Below are positions 1 through 9,242 of a stretch of DNA of 64,000 bases, piece after piece (within the stretch, counting starts at the first letter, position 1; each line of letters starts with the position of its first letter). Position numbers and translations under genes: made by a program. Source of the DNA: Collimonas humicola (GTDB lineage: Bacteria; Pseudomonadota; Gammaproteobacteria; Burkholderiales; Burkholderiaceae_D); assembly GCF_018304945.1 (NCBI RefSeq), contig NZ_JAGQEE010000006.1:62001-126000 (forward strand). Reading direction: 5' to 3'. The notes under the pieces are model-generated. The model was not told the origin of the DNA. It searched no databases and saw only the letters and a list, made by a program, of their open reading frames with translations.

Positions 1-2454
1 TGGCTGAAAAAATTATTTACCGCACGTCGCAATACCGATCTGCTGCCCTTGGCTCAAACCTTGTTAGCGCTATCAGATGAATTGACGCAGGCTATGCTGC
101 CGTCGCTGCACGCGGGCGGCGATGGAGTCGATGGCAGCGATGGCGACGAGATCGCGCAACGCTGGCAGCATGCGTTGGAACAATTGTCGCCAGATGCGCG
201 CAAGCTGCTGTCGGATGAAACCCAGCTGGTGTGGTCGATCTGGAAAAGCCAGCTGGATGCCGACGATGCGATCGCCGCCCGCTTCAGCCAAATGTTGCAG
301 CTGGCCGAGAGCGCCAGCCAGCCCATGGTCTGGATCAGTTCGGTGGCGCCGGAACCGTTGGAGCAAGCCTTCCTCGATGCCTATGCGCGGCGACAGCAAG
401 TATTGACGATCACGCTCGACTGGCGCGCTCCGGCCTTATTGCCGGTTTATGCGCTGGCTTGGCCGGAGATGGTGGAAGCCGCGGCCGGGCCGGGGGAACA
501 TGCGACGCATGATTATGCGCTCTCCACTGAACTCGCATTGTGCGCAGCGCAGAGCGTCGAAGATGAGGCAGTGCAGGGTGCGCAAATGGTGATCGACTGG
601 CTGCAGGCCGGCAAGAGCAATCTGGCGATCGTGGCGCAGGACCGGGTTGTGGCGCGGCGCATCCGCGCCTTGCTGGAGCGGGCGCAGATCCATGTGGCCG
701 ATGAAACCGGCTGGAAGCTGTCGACCACCCGCGCCGCCTCAGCCATCTCGGCCTGGTTCGACGTGATTGCCGCGCGCGGCGAAACCACTGCCTTGCTCGA
801 TTTGCTGAAGTCGCCGTTCGTTTTGAAGGCAGCGCCCACCGATCTGCTGCACGGCGAACAGGATGAGCAGGACAGCATTGCCAACAAATCGGCGCTGGTG
901 ATGAAGATAGAACTGCTGCTGCGGCGCGCCAACGTGCTCGGAGAATGGCGTGCGGTAACCGGCGCGCTCAGCGCGGCGCCGGCCGAACAGAAGGCGGTGG
1001 CCTTGCTGGCGCAGCAGGCCGGCTTGTTCAGCGGCCGCAAGAATCTGCGCGACTGGATCGCCACCACTACTGCGGCGCTGGATACGCTGGGCATCAGCGC
1101 TGCTTTGAACGCTGATTCGGCAGGCCAGCAGATCCTGCAACTGCTGCAGAACATCGCGCCGCCGGGCAATGATCCGGGTCAAGATTATGCGGCGCTGTTT
1201 TCCTTTCCCGAATGGCGCGCGCTGGTCAACCTGCAACTCGACGACACCAGCTTCATCAGCGCCATCAACGACCGTCGGGTGGTGATGTTGCCGCTGAACG
1301 GCGCGCGCCTGCGCAGTTTCGATGCCGTGCTGATGGTCGGCGCGGACGCCGATCACCTGCCGTCGCAGCCGCAGGAAACACTGTTCTTCGCCAACACCGT
1401 ACGGCGCGAACTGGGCCTGGCGACACGCGAGAGCCGGCAGCGCCAGCAACTGCGCGACGTGGTCGAACTGCTGGCCATGAATCCGCAAGTGGTCCTGTCC
1501 TGGCAGGCGCACAAGGATGGCGAACCGAACCCGGTCAGTCCCTGGATCCAGCGCCTGCAGTTGGCGCTGGCGCGGGTTGCGGCGCCGGCATTGCCAGAGC
1601 TGCGGGCGGCGATTGCCGTGCAAAATTTGCAGCCGGCGCCATCGCGCATGCCGGCGCCGGCCGCCGCGCAATTGACGCCAGGCCGGCTGACCGCCAGCGC
1701 CTACAACAGTTTCATCGCATGTCCTTATCAGTTCTTTGCACGCCGCATGCTGGGCCTGGCCTCGCTTGACGAACTATCGGACCTGCCGGAGAAGCGCGAT
1801 TACGGCGGCTGGCTGCATGAGATCCTGGAGACCTACCACGAAGCCCTGCGGGACCAGCCGTTGCCGCTGCCGCAGCGCGAAGCCTTGCTGGCGGCCATAT
1901 CAAAAAAGCTGTTCGATGCCGTCATCAGCAAGAATGCGGCTGCGCTGGGTTATTACGCGCGTTGGCAAAAAGTGATCGCGCCGTATGTGGCCTGGGCGAA
2001 TGAACACGAGGCCGCAGGATGGCGCTTTGTGTTTGGCGAACAGGCTTATGAAAAGCTGTTGCCGCTGGCGGATCGCGACCTGACCTTGCACGGCCGTATC
2101 GACCGCATCGACGAAAACGACGCCGGGGAACGCGCCGTGCTCGACTACAAGACCAACAACCTGCTGGCGCTCAACAAAAAACTGAAAGACCACGAAGACC
2201 ACCAGCTGGCGTTCTACGGTTTGCTGTCCGACCGGCCGGTGTCTTCGGCGCATTACGTTGCGCTGGAGACGACCAAGGACAAGGTCGGCGACGTCAGCGC
2301 GCCCGACTATGAGCAGGCGCAAGGCGCGCTGGCGGCGCAGATAAAAATCAACGTCGAGGCGATTGCCGGCGGCGTCGGCTTGCCCGCCAACGGCGTCGCG
2401 TCGGTCTGCCAGTATTGCGATGTGCGCGGCTTGTGCCGCAAGGGAGCGTGGTGA
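1..2454 (+). CDS. AddB-like PD-(D/E)XK nuclease, 5' end missing
   Basis: The reading frame is open from base 1, so the N-terminal part lies outside the window; about 817 codons are visible. The C-terminal third holds a RecB-type nuclease fold: GRIDRID followed by VLDYKTNN, the D...(D/E)XK core. A cysteine at FIACPYQFF and a terminal C-X2-C-X5-C (CQYCDVRGLC) match the four-Cys iron-sulfur clamp known from AddB. The family partners with an AddA-type helicase-nuclease to resect double-strand breaks for recombination. It overlaps the next gene by one base (TGATG), so the two are probably translationally coupled. Whether an N-terminal Walker A is present cannot be seen. No recC or recD homologue is visible nearby. 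Confidence 0.85.
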   Translation, partial: WLKKLFTARRNTDLLPLAQTLLALSDELTQAMLPSLHAGGDGVDGSDGDEIAQRWQHALEQLSPDARKLLSDETQLVWSIWKSQLDADDAIAARFSQMLQLAESASQPMVWISSVAPEPLEQAFLDAYARRQQVLTITLDWRAPALLPVYALAWPEMVEAAAGPGEHATHDYALSTELALCAAQSVEDEAVQGAQMVIDWLQAGKSNLAIVAQDRVVARRIRALLERAQIHVADETGWKLSTTRAASAISAWFDVIAARGETTALLDLLKSPFVLKAAPTDLLHGEQDEQDSIANKSALVMKIELLLRRANVLGEWRAVTGALSAAPAEQKAVALLAQQAGLFSGRKNLRDWIATTTAALDTLGISAALNADSAGQQILQLLQNIAPPGNDPGQDYAALFSFPEWRALVNLQLDDTSFISAINDRRVVMLPLNGARLRSFDAVLMVGADADHLPSQPQETLFFANTVRRELGLATRESRQRQQLRDVVELLAMNPQVVLSWQAHKDGEPNPVSPWIQRLQLALARVAAPALPELRAAIAVQNLQPAPSRMPAPAAAQLTPGRLTASAYNSFIACPYQFFARRMLGLASLDELSDLPEKRDYGGWLHEILETYHEALRDQPLPLPQREALLAAISKKLFDAVISKNAAALGYYARWQKVIAPYVAWANEHEAAGWRFVFGEQAYEKLLPLADRDLTLHGRIDRIDENDAGERAVLDYKTNNLLALNKKLKDHEDHQLAFYGLLSDRPVSSAHYVALETTKDKVGDVSAPDYEQAQGALAAQIKINVEAIAGGVGLPANGVASVCQYCDVRGLCRKGAW

Positions 2455-5400
2455 TGAGCGCGCCGATTTCTCTACCGAGCGCCTACCGCTTGAATGGCAA
2501 CGTAGTCGAAGCCCAGGATTTCACCAATGCCGCCTGCGATCCCCAGCATTCGGTGGTAGTGGAAGCCTGCGCCGGCAGCGGCAAGACCTGGCTGCTGGTG
2601 GCGCGCATGCTGCGCCTGCTGCTGGCCGGCGCAGCGCCGTCTGAATTGCTGGCGATTACCTTTACCCGCAAGGCGGCGCAGGAAATGCGCGAGCGGCTGC
2701 TGGAGCTGCTGCACGACCTGGCGCTGCAGCCGGAAGCCAAAGTACGCAGCCTGCTGCTGGAACGCGGCATCGCGCCGCAAGAGCTGACGCAGGTGTTGCC
2801 TGCGGCGCGCAGTCTGTATGAACGTGTGCTGGCCAGTCCGCAAAGCCTGTCGATCGATACCTTCCACAGCTGGTTTGCGCGGCTGCTGCAGATCGCGCCG
2901 CTGGCCTCAGGCGTGCCGCACGGTTACTCCCTGACCGAAAAAACCGGCGAACTGCTGGCCGATGCCTATCTGCGTTTCATGCAATCGCTGAACGATGAAG
3001 AGAACAGCGCAATCAAGGACGATTTGCTGGCCATGTATCAGCTGACCGGCGATTTCAGCACCAGGAAGCTGCTCAATGCGTTTATCGATAAGCGGGCAGA
3101 GTGGTGGGCCGTGATACGGCAGGGTGCCGATGTGCCGCTGGAATGGCTGCGCGAACTGTGCGGCGAGGATGCCGAGGTCGACGCCCGCCTGTCGTTGTGG
3201 GAAGACGAGAAATTGTCATCGCAAGTGAAGCAGATTGCCTGGCTGCTGGGCCAGGGTTCGGCCACCAACCAGAAACGCGCAACCGCGATCGAGATGGCGC
3301 TGACGGCCGGCGCCTCGGTGGAGAATTTCGACGCCTTGTGCCATCAGTTTTTCGATGATAACGGCAAGCCGCGCAGCAACGGCAAGGCCAAGGATTTCCT
3401 CAAGGCGCTGGAAAACAACCTGGGCAGCGATGCCCTCGATGCCTTCGACGAGCAGTTCGGCGCCACCGGCGCGGCGCTCCAATTATTGCGCAAGCGCAGC
3501 CACGAGCGCACGGTGCTGAGCATGAACCAGCATCTGTTCAGCGTCGGCAATGCCTATCTGGAATGCTACCAGGCGCTCAAGGCCGAGCAGCGCGTGTTCG
3601 ATTTCGCCGACCTGGAATGGCAGGCTTACCGCTTGTTGACCAATCCGGAGAGCGCAGCGTATCTGCAGAGCCGGCTCGATACGCGCTACAAACATATCCT
3701 GCTGGATGAATTCCAGGACACCAACCCGCTGCAATGGAGCATCGTGCGCGCCTGGCTCAGCGCCTATGGCGAAGACGCCGGCCAGCCCAGCGTGTTTGTG
3801 GTGGGCGACCCCAAGCAATCGATCTACCGCTTCCGCCGCGCCGAGCCGCGTGTGTTTGAAGCCGCCCGCAGTTTATTGCAGGAGCAGGGCGCCACGGTAT
3901 TGCAAGCCAACCAGACCCGCCGCAATGCCAGCGCCATCGTCGAGGTGCTGAACGCCAGTTTCCGCGCCAATCCCTTGTTTTCAGCGCAAACCACACTGGG
4001 TGAAGCCGGTGGCGCGGTGTGGCGTTTGCCGCTGATCCAGCAAGCATCGGACGATGCGACAGATGACGCAGCCGCGCCAGGCTTGCGCAATCCCCTGACC
4101 ACTGCACGAGAAGAATCGGAAGATGCGCGCCGCCGCGACGAAGGAGCGCAACTGGCGCAAGCCTTGTGGCATGCCCGGCAAGTACTGAGCGTGCGCCAGG
4201 AAAACGGCAGCCGCGGCTTGCGCTGGTCGGATGTGATGCTGCTGGTGAAGAAGCGCAGCCATCTGGGCGCCTACGAAAGCGCCTTGCGCGCAGCCGGCAT
4301 CCCGTTCATGTCCGACAAGCGCGGCGGCTTGCTGGAGTCGCTGGAAATTTCCGACCTCATCGCTCTGCTGACTTTCCTGATTACGCCGGACGATGCGCGC
4401 GCGCTCGGCCACGTGCTGAAATCGCCGATCTTCGGCGCCGGCGACGACGACCTGATCGCCCTGGCGCAGCGCGGCGAGCGCGGCTGGTGGGCGCGCCTGC
4501 GCGCCGCGGTAGCGGCTGAAGCGGCGGCGCCGGCGCTGCAACGCGCTGCCGCCTTGCTGGAGCAATGGCTGCTGGCGGCACCGCGTTTGCCGGTGCATGA
4601 CCTGCTCGACCAGATCCTGCACCAAGGCCAGCTGCTGGCGCGTTACGCCCAGGCGGCGGCGCCGCTGTCGCGCAGCCAGGCCATCGGCAATATCGAAACC
4701 TTTGTCGAGCTGGCCCTGAACATGGATGCCGGCCGCTATCCCAGCCTGCCGAAATTCATCGACGCCTTGCGCGCCCTGCAAAATGCCGCTGGCGGCGATG
4801 CGCCCGATGAAGCCAGCATAGCTGCCGCCACCGACGCCGTACGCATCCTCACCGTGCACAGCGCCAAGGGTCTGGAAGCGCCGGTGGTGGCGCTGCTTGA
4901 CGCCAATCACAGCAAGCCCGCGCGCGACGACTACGGCATCCTGTGCGACTGGCCGCAGGATGCGGAAGCGCCCCGGCATTTTTCGGCCTTCGGCAGCAGT
5001 GCCGAACGCGGCGCTGCGCGCGATCCGCTGTTCGCGGCGGAAGAGGGCTTCAAGACACAGGAAGACTGGAACTTGCTGTACGTCGCCACCACCCGCGCCA
5101 AGCAACTGCTGATCATCAGCGGCGTTGCCGGCAGAAGCGGCGGCGTCACCGAAGACAGCTGGTATGCGCGGCTGGAGCAGGTGCCGGAGACAGCCATCGA
5201 TGCCATTGCGGAACATGCCGAGGCCGCCAGCGACGTCCAGCGCTTTCAGCAAGAGATCTTCGACCCGCCTCAGCTGCCGCCGCCGCCGGCTGCTGTCGCC
5301 GCCACTTTCGACAGCCAGGCGATCGCCGAAGGAATTGCCTTGCACGGCTTGCTGGAAAGAGTCACCCAGCACGGGCAATGGCCGGTAGTGCTGCCGTCCG

Positions 5401-5762
5401 CCGAGACGATCGCGCGCTGGCTGCCATGTCCGCTGATGCTGGCAAGGCAGGTCCGGTTGCAGGCGCAGACCATCCTGGGGCAAAGCGAGCTGGAACATTT
5501 CTTCAATCCGGCCCTGCACCTGCATGCGCGCAATGAAATGGAAATCATCGCCGATGACGCCGTGCTGCGTTTCGACCGCGTGGTGGTGTTCGAGAACGAG
5601 GTCTGGATCTTGGACTACAAGCGCAATCTGCTCGACAACGAACGGGCGGCCTATACCGCCCAGCTGCGCAGCTACCGGCAGGCGGCCCAGCCCGTGTTTG
5701 CCGACAGGCGCCTGCGTACAGCGCTGCTGACGGTGGACGGGCGCTTGTGGGAAATCGACTAG
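2454..5762 (+). CDS. AddA-like UvrD/Rep-family helicase with C-terminal nuclease
   Basis: An 1102-residue superfamily 1A helicase fused to a nuclease, the expected partner of the AddB-like protein just upstream. Motifs in order: Walker A ACAGSGKT near residue 40, TFTRKAAQEMRERL (Ia), LLDEFQDTNPLQW (II), VGDPKQSIYRFR (III), LTVHSAKGLEAP (V) and LYVATTRAK (VI). Near the C-terminus FDRVVVFENEVWILDYKRN is a RecB-type nuclease core. The ATG at 2454 overlaps the upstream stop; an earlier in-frame ATG at 2415 lies inside the upstream gene and is less likely. Role inferred from family: ATP-driven unwinding and resection of broken DNA ends. AdnAB-like assignment is the main alternative. Confidence 0.9.
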   Translation: MSAPISLPSAYRLNGNVVEAQDFTNAACDPQHSVVVEACAGSGKTWLLVARMLRLLLAGAAPSELLAITFTRKAAQEMRERLLELLHDLALQPEAKVRSLLLERGIAPQELTQVLPAARSLYERVLASPQSLSIDTFHSWFARLLQIAPLASGVPHGYSLTEKTGELLADAYLRFMQSLNDEENSAIKDDLLAMYQLTGDFSTRKLLNAFIDKRAEWWAVIRQGADVPLEWLRELCGEDAEVDARLSLWEDEKLSSQVKQIAWLLGQGSATNQKRATAIEMALTAGASVENFDALCHQFFDDNGKPRSNGKAKDFLKALENNLGSDALDAFDEQFGATGAALQLLRKRSHERTVLSMNQHLFSVGNAYLECYQALKAEQRVFDFADLEWQAYRLLTNPESAAYLQSRLDTRYKHILLDEFQDTNPLQWSIVRAWLSAYGEDAGQPSVFVVGDPKQSIYRFRRAEPRVFEAARSLLQEQGATVLQANQTRRNASAIVEVLNASFRANPLFSAQTTLGEAGGAVWRLPLIQQASDDATDDAAAPGLRNPLTTAREESEDARRRDEGAQLAQALWHARQVLSVRQENGSRGLRWSDVMLLVKKRSHLGAYESALRAAGIPFMSDKRGGLLESLEISDLIALLTFLITPDDARALGHVLKSPIFGAGDDDLIALAQRGERGWWARLRAAVAAEAAAPALQRAAALLEQWLLAAPRLPVHDLLDQILHQGQLLARYAQAAAPLSRSQAIGNIETFVELALNMDAGRYPSLPKFIDALRALQNAAGGDAPDEASIAAATDAVRILTVHSAKGLEAPVVALLDANHSKPARDDYGILCDWPQDAEAPRHFSAFGSSAERGAARDPLFAAEEGFKTQEDWNLLYVATTRAKQLLIISGVAGRSGGVTEDSWYARLEQVPETAIDAIAEHAEAASDVQRFQQEIFDPPQLPPPPAAVAATFDSQAIAEGIALHGLLERVTQHGQWPVVLPSAETIARWLPCPLMLARQVRLQAQTILGQSELEHFFNPALHLHARNEMEIIADDAVLRFDRVVVFENEVWILDYKRNLLDNERAAYTAQLRSYRQAAQPVFADRRLRTALLTVDGRLWEID

Positions 5763-5767
5763 CGACA

Positions 5768-5806
5768 AAAAAGCCCTTATTTCATGACAGGAAATAAGGG
5801 CTTTTT
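5768..5806. terminator. Bidirectional Rho-independent terminator
   Basis: A perfect 13-bp stem (5771-5783 AAGCCCTTATTTC with 5791-5803) and a 7-base loop. An A-run precedes it and a T-run follows, so it can end both the helicase transcript (+) and the permease transcript (-), which converge here. Confidence 0.92.
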
Positions 5807-5826
5807 CAATTCAGGACAGGAGGCGA

Positions 5827-6570
5827 TCAGCGATGATGCGGCGCCGCGTATTTCTTTTCCAGCCGGCCCACCAGCGTCGCCAGTATCATCGTCATGGCGA
5901 AATACACCACGGAAATGGTGATGTACGGCTCCCAGTAACGCGAATAGGCGCCGGCCACGGTGCGCGCCGCATAAGCCAGTTCGGCCAGGCCGATGGCGGA
6001 CACCAGCGAGGAATCCTTGAGCAGGGTGATGGCTTCATTGCCGAGCGGCGGCAGCATGCGGCGGAACGCCTGCGGCAGCACCACGTAGCGCATGGTCAGC
6101 TTATAGCCCATGCCGAGGCTGGATGCGGCATAGCTCTGGCCGCGGTCGATGGACTGGATGCCGGCGCGGAAAATCTCGGAAATATAGGCGCCGGCGTTCA
6201 GCGACAAGGCCACCACGCCGGAGATGAAAGCGCCGTAGTCTTGCTTGATGGTGCGCGCCAGTTCGCCGGAAATCAACAAGCCGTTGTCCTGATGAATCAG
6301 CACCGGCATCACGGCGAAGTGGATCAGCAGGATCTGCACGAACAGCGGCGTGCCGCGGAAGAAGGCCACGTAGAAGCTGGCCAGGCCCTTGAGCACGCGG
6401 AAGGGCCACTTCCATGGCCCCTGCTTGACTTCAGCCAGGCGCAGCATGCCTAGAAATAATCCGAGGATGGTGCCGATGATGATACTGATCACGGCGACCT
6501 GCAGCGTCATGAAGAAGCCTTTGACGAATAGCGGCGCGTAGCCTTGTATGATGCTCCAGCGGAAATCCAT
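5827..6570 (-). CDS. Polar amino acid ABC transporter permease (HisM/GlnP family)
   Basis: A 247-residue inner-membrane protein of the His/Glu/Gln/Arg permease family. It has several hydrophobic segments, a periplasmic-entry segment GYAPLFVKGFFMTLQVAV at the N-terminus, and the EAA-type ATPase-docking region around PQAFRRMLPPLGNEAITLLKDSSL. It lies downstream of three binding-protein genes on the same strand and is followed directly by the terminator at 5768-5806. No ATPase gene is present on either side, so the ATP-binding subunit must be encoded elsewhere or shared. Only one permease gene is present, which suggests a homodimeric pore. Substrate is unknown; glutamine, glutamate or basic amino acids are typical of the family. 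Confidence 0.88.
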   Translation of the reverse strand: MDFRWSIIQGYAPLFVKGFFMTLQVAVISIIIGTILGLFLGMLRLAEVKQGPWKWPFRVLKGLASFYVAFFRGTPLFVQILLIHFAVMPVLIHQDNGLLISGELARTIKQDYGAFISGVVALSLNAGAYISEIFRAGIQSIDRGQSYAASSLGMGYKLTMRYVVLPQAFRRMLPPLGNEAITLLKDSSLVSAIGLAELAYAARTVAGAYSRYWEPYITISVVYFAMTMILATLVGRLEKKYAAPHHR

Positions 6571-6685
6571 AAATTATTGAGAAGAAATGATGCGAGGATG
6601 AAGACGGACACGCAAGCCGGGACCGGCATTCGCCAGGCTGCGCATAAGGATATTAAAAAATTAGCGGAAAATTATACCGTAGTTG

Positions 6686-6716
6686 CCGCAGACCGCCAAA
6701 AAACGGCAGTCTGCGG
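6686..6716 (-). terminator. Hairpin between the third binding protein and the permease
   Basis: CCGCAGAC (6686-6693) pairs with GTCTGCGG (6709-6716), and an inner GCC/GGC pair flanks an A6 loop. There is no long T-run on the minus strand. It may attenuate rather than stop transcription into the permease gene, giving more binding protein than permease. Confidence 0.45.
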
Positions 6717-6729
6717 GCTGGCAGCGCAA

Positions 6730-7524
6730 TTACTTGGCATTGCCAAAATATTTCTGGTTGATCTTGTCGAAGCTGCCATCCGCCTTGACGTCGGCCAGCC
6801 CCTTGTTGATTTTCTCCAGCAGTTCGGTATTGCCTTTGCGTACCGCGATGCCGTAATACTCTTTCGGGAAGCTGGCGTCGGTCACCACGCGGAAGCTGGC
6901 GGACGGATTGTTGGTAATGTAATTCCGCACCACCGGATCGTCGGCCACCACGGCATCGACACCGCCGCTTTCGAGTTCCTTCAAGGCCAGCGTGGTGGAA
7001 TCGAAACGCTTGATGCTGGGGTTGTTCTTGCCGACCAGGTTCTGCACCACTTCGTCGCCGGTGGTGGCGCTTTGCACGCCGATCTTCAGGCTCTTCAGGT
7101 CGCTGAACTGCTTGACCGAGGCATTGCCTTGGGGGACGGCGATCAACTGGCTGGCTTCGAAATAAGGCGTCGAAAAGTCCACCGTCTGCTTGCGTTCATC
7201 GGTAATGGTGATGGCTGAAATCAGCAGGTCGCGGTCGCCCTGCGCCAGGAAATTGAAGATCCCTTCAAACGGCGTCGGGATGAATTTCACCTCGATGCCG
7301 ATTTTGGCCGCGATCGCCTTCATCAGGTCGATGTCGAAACCGACCACTTCCTTCTTTTCGTTTTCCGCGGAAAACGGTGCGTAAGCCGATTCCACCCCGA
7401 CGACAAACAGGGTTTGCTTGGCTGCCGCGACCGGCGCCTCTTCCTTTTTTCCGCAGGCACCGAGGGCGAGCAGGCTCAAGCTCAGGGCGCACAGCGGCAG
7501 ATAGCGGCTTAACAATTTTTTCAT
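6730..7524 (-). CDS. Polar amino acid ABC substrate-binding lipoprotein (third of three)
   Basis: A 264-residue type II periplasmic binding protein. The signal peptide ends in a lipobox, LALGAC, followed by a charged linker GKKEEAP, so it should be a lipid-anchored receptor. Family blocks: GFDIDLMKAIAAKIG, TPFEGIFNFLAQGDRDLL, ITDERKQTVDFSTPYF and PKEYYGIAVRKGN. It is last in a run of three paralogues transcribed toward the permease gene. Its sequence is clearly related to both neighbours but not identical, as expected of an old tandem duplication with specialised ligands. The spacer to the middle copy (133 bases) carries a 28-bp palindromic repeat. Confidence 0.92.
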   Translation of the reverse strand: MKKLLSRYLPLCALSLSLLALGACGKKEEAPVAAAKQTLFVVGVESAYAPFSAENEKKEVVGFDIDLMKAIAAKIGIEVKFIPTPFEGIFNFLAQGDRDLLISAITITDERKQTVDFSTPYFEASQLIAVPQGNASVKQFSDLKSLKIGVQSATTGDEVVQNLVGKNNPSIKRFDSTTLALKELESGGVDAVVADDPVVRNYITNNPSASFRVVTDASFPKEYYGIAVRKGNTELLEKINKGLADVKADGSFDKINQKYFGNAK

Positions 7525-7595
7525 GGTGTACTCGCAAAAATAAGTCGACTAAGGTCGGATTCAGCGTTGGTATTACAAGCAATCTCTCGACATTC

Positions 7596-7623
7596 CGTCA
7601 TTCCCGCGTTCGCGGGAATGACG
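7596..7623. repeat. dRS3-like palindromic repeat
   Basis: Arms CGTCATTCCCGCG (7596-7608) and CGCGGGAATGACG (7611-7623) form a perfect 13-bp inverted repeat with a TT centre. It contains ATTCCC-N8-GGGAAT, the same pattern as the neisserial dRS3 element. It lies between two binding-protein genes and could form a hairpin in their transcript. Confidence 0.85.
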
Positions 7624-7657
7624 TGGCCGGGGCGCGTAGCTGGGGCGCCGAGCCGGT

Positions 7658-8443
7658 CTACAGTTTCTCGTCCGCGAAATATTTCTTGTAGATCCGGTCC
7701 TGCGTGCCGTCTGCCTTGATCAGTTCCAGGCCGTGGTTGAGCTTGGCCAGCAGTTCGCTGTTGCCCTTCTTGACCGCGATGCCGTAGTACTCTTTGGGGA
7801 AAGCCGGATCGTTGACGATGCGGAAATTCTTGCCCGGATTGTTCTTGACGAAATTGGTGACCACGCCATTGTCGCCGACCACGGCATCGACGCCGCCGCC
7901 TTCCAGCTCCTGGAACGCCAGCGGCATCGATTCGAAGCGCTTGACGCTAGGGCTGTTCTTGCCGACCAGGTTCTGCGCCGCTTCATCCGCGGTGGTGCCG
8001 CTCTGGACGCCGATTTTCTGGGCTTTCAGGTCTTCGAACTTGGCGACCTTGGAACTGGCCGGCAGCACGATCAGCTGCTTGGCCACGAAGTAGGGCTCGG
8101 AGAAATCCATGCTTTGCTTGCGCTGGTCGTTGATCGTGATGGTGGAAATCAGGATGTCGCGGTCGCCCTGGGCCAGCGCATTGAACAGGCCGTCGAACGG
8201 CGTATTGACGATCTTGACCTTGATGCCGGCCTTGTCGGCCACCGCTTTCATGATCTCGACATCGAAGCCGACCAGTTCCTTTTGTTCATTCTCGGATGCG
8301 AAGGGGGCATAAGCGCCGTCTGCGCCGACCACGTATTCAGTGGCGGCCGCAGCCGTGGCCGAGGATGCTTCTTTTTTGCCGCAGGCAGTCAGCACAGCCA
8401 GCGAACACAGCAGCGCCAGCGCGGGAAGATATCGTTGTTTCAT
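7658..8443 (-). CDS. Polar amino acid ABC substrate-binding lipoprotein (second of three)
   Basis: A 261-residue paralogue of the genes on both sides. Signal peptide with lipobox LTAC and a GKKEASS linker. It has the same family blocks (GFDVEIMKAVADKAG, TPFDGLFNALAQGDRDIL, INDQRKQSMDFSEPYF, PKEYYGIAVKKGN). It starts 13 bases after the first copy ends, so the two are surely co-transcribed. Differences concentrate around the ligand-contact blocks (for example INDQRKQSMD against ITDERKQTVD), which hints at different ligand preference. Function inferred: captures an amino acid at the inner membrane face of the periplasm for the permease at 5827-6570. Confidence 0.92.
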   Translation of the reverse strand: MKQRYLPALALLCSLAVLTACGKKEASSATAAAATEYVVGADGAYAPFASENEQKELVGFDVEIMKAVADKAGIKVKIVNTPFDGLFNALAQGDRDILISTITINDQRKQSMDFSEPYFVAKQLIVLPASSKVAKFEDLKAQKIGVQSGTTADEAAQNLVGKNSPSVKRFESMPLAFQELEGGGVDAVVGDNGVVTNFVKNNPGKNFRIVNDPAFPKEYYGIAVKKGNSELLAKLNHGLELIKADGTQDRIYKKYFADEKL

Positions 8444-8456
8444 TTTAGCTCCCGGC

Positions 8457-9242
8457 TTATTTGGCTGTATCGGCGAAATACTTGGCGTAGATCTTGTCGT
8501 AGGTGCCGTCGGCCTTGATTGCCGTCAGTCCCTTGTTGACCTTGGCCAGCAGTTCCGCATTGCCTTTCTTGACGGCGATGCCGTAATACTCTTTAGGGAA
8601 GGCCGGATCGGAGATGAAGCGGAAACCTTCGGACGGGTTGTTCTTGATGTAATTCTTGATCACGCCATTGTCGGAAACCACAGCCTCGACGCCGCCGCCT
8701 TCCAACTCCTTCATCACCAGCGTCGCCGATTCCAGGCGCTTGATGTTCGGATTGCTCTTGCCCAGTTCCTTTTGCACGATTTCATCGCCGGTGGTGGCGC
8801 TTTGCACGCCTACCTTCATGCTCTTGAGGTCGGTGAATTTGGTGACCTTGGAATCCTTCGGCACCACGATCAGCTGATTCGCTTCAAAGTAAGGTTCGGA
8901 AAAGTCGACCGTCTGCTTGCGTTCGTCGGTGATGGTGATGGCTGACGCCAGCAGGTCGCGGTCGCCCTGCGCCAGGAAGTTGAAGATGCCTTCAAACGGC
9001 GTGTTGACGAACTTGATCTTGAAACCGCCCTTGTCGGCGATGGCGTTCATGACGTCGACATCGAAGCCGACGATTTCCTTCTGTTCATTCTGGTATTCAA
9101 ACGGCGCAAAAGTCGCTTCGGCGCCGACCAGGTATTCCTTGGGTTCGGCCACGGCCGCGGTTTTCGGCTCTTGCTTGCCGCAGGCAGCCAGCAATAGCGC
9201 GGCGGACAGCACGCACAGACTCAGATTGAAAATTCGTTTCAT
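8457..9242 (-). CDS. Polar amino acid ABC substrate-binding lipoprotein (first of three)
   Basis: A 261-residue type II binding protein with lipobox LAAC and linker GKQEPKTA. Blocks: GFDVDVMNAIADKGG, TPFEGIFNFLAQGDRDLL, ITDERKQTVDFSEPYF, PKEYYGIAVKKGN. It is promoter-proximal in the minus-strand cluster. A purine-rich AGGAGATATTC just before its ATG is a good ribosome site. By the shared ITDERKQTVDF block it resembles the third copy more than the second. It presumably delivers ligand to the single permease of the cluster. The promoter must lie in the 396-base gap upstream, which holds a 22-bp palindrome. Confidence 0.92.
   Translation of the reverse strand: MKRIFNLSLCVLSAALLLAACGKQEPKTAAVAEPKEYLVGAEATFAPFEYQNEQKEIVGFDVDVMNAIADKGGFKIKFVNTPFEGIFNFLAQGDRDLLASAITITDERKQTVDFSEPYFEANQLIVVPKDSKVTKFTDLKSMKVGVQSATTGDEIVQKELGKSNPNIKRLESATLVMKELEGGGVEAVVSDNGVIKNYIKNNPSEGFRFISDPAFPKEYYGIAVKKGNAELLAKVNKGLTAIKADGTYDKIYAKYFADTAK

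Noticed and set aside
3981-5768. 595-residue minus frame opposite the AddA-like gene
   Set aside because: Same shadow composition and no recognisable domain; the plus-strand helicase motifs are decisive.
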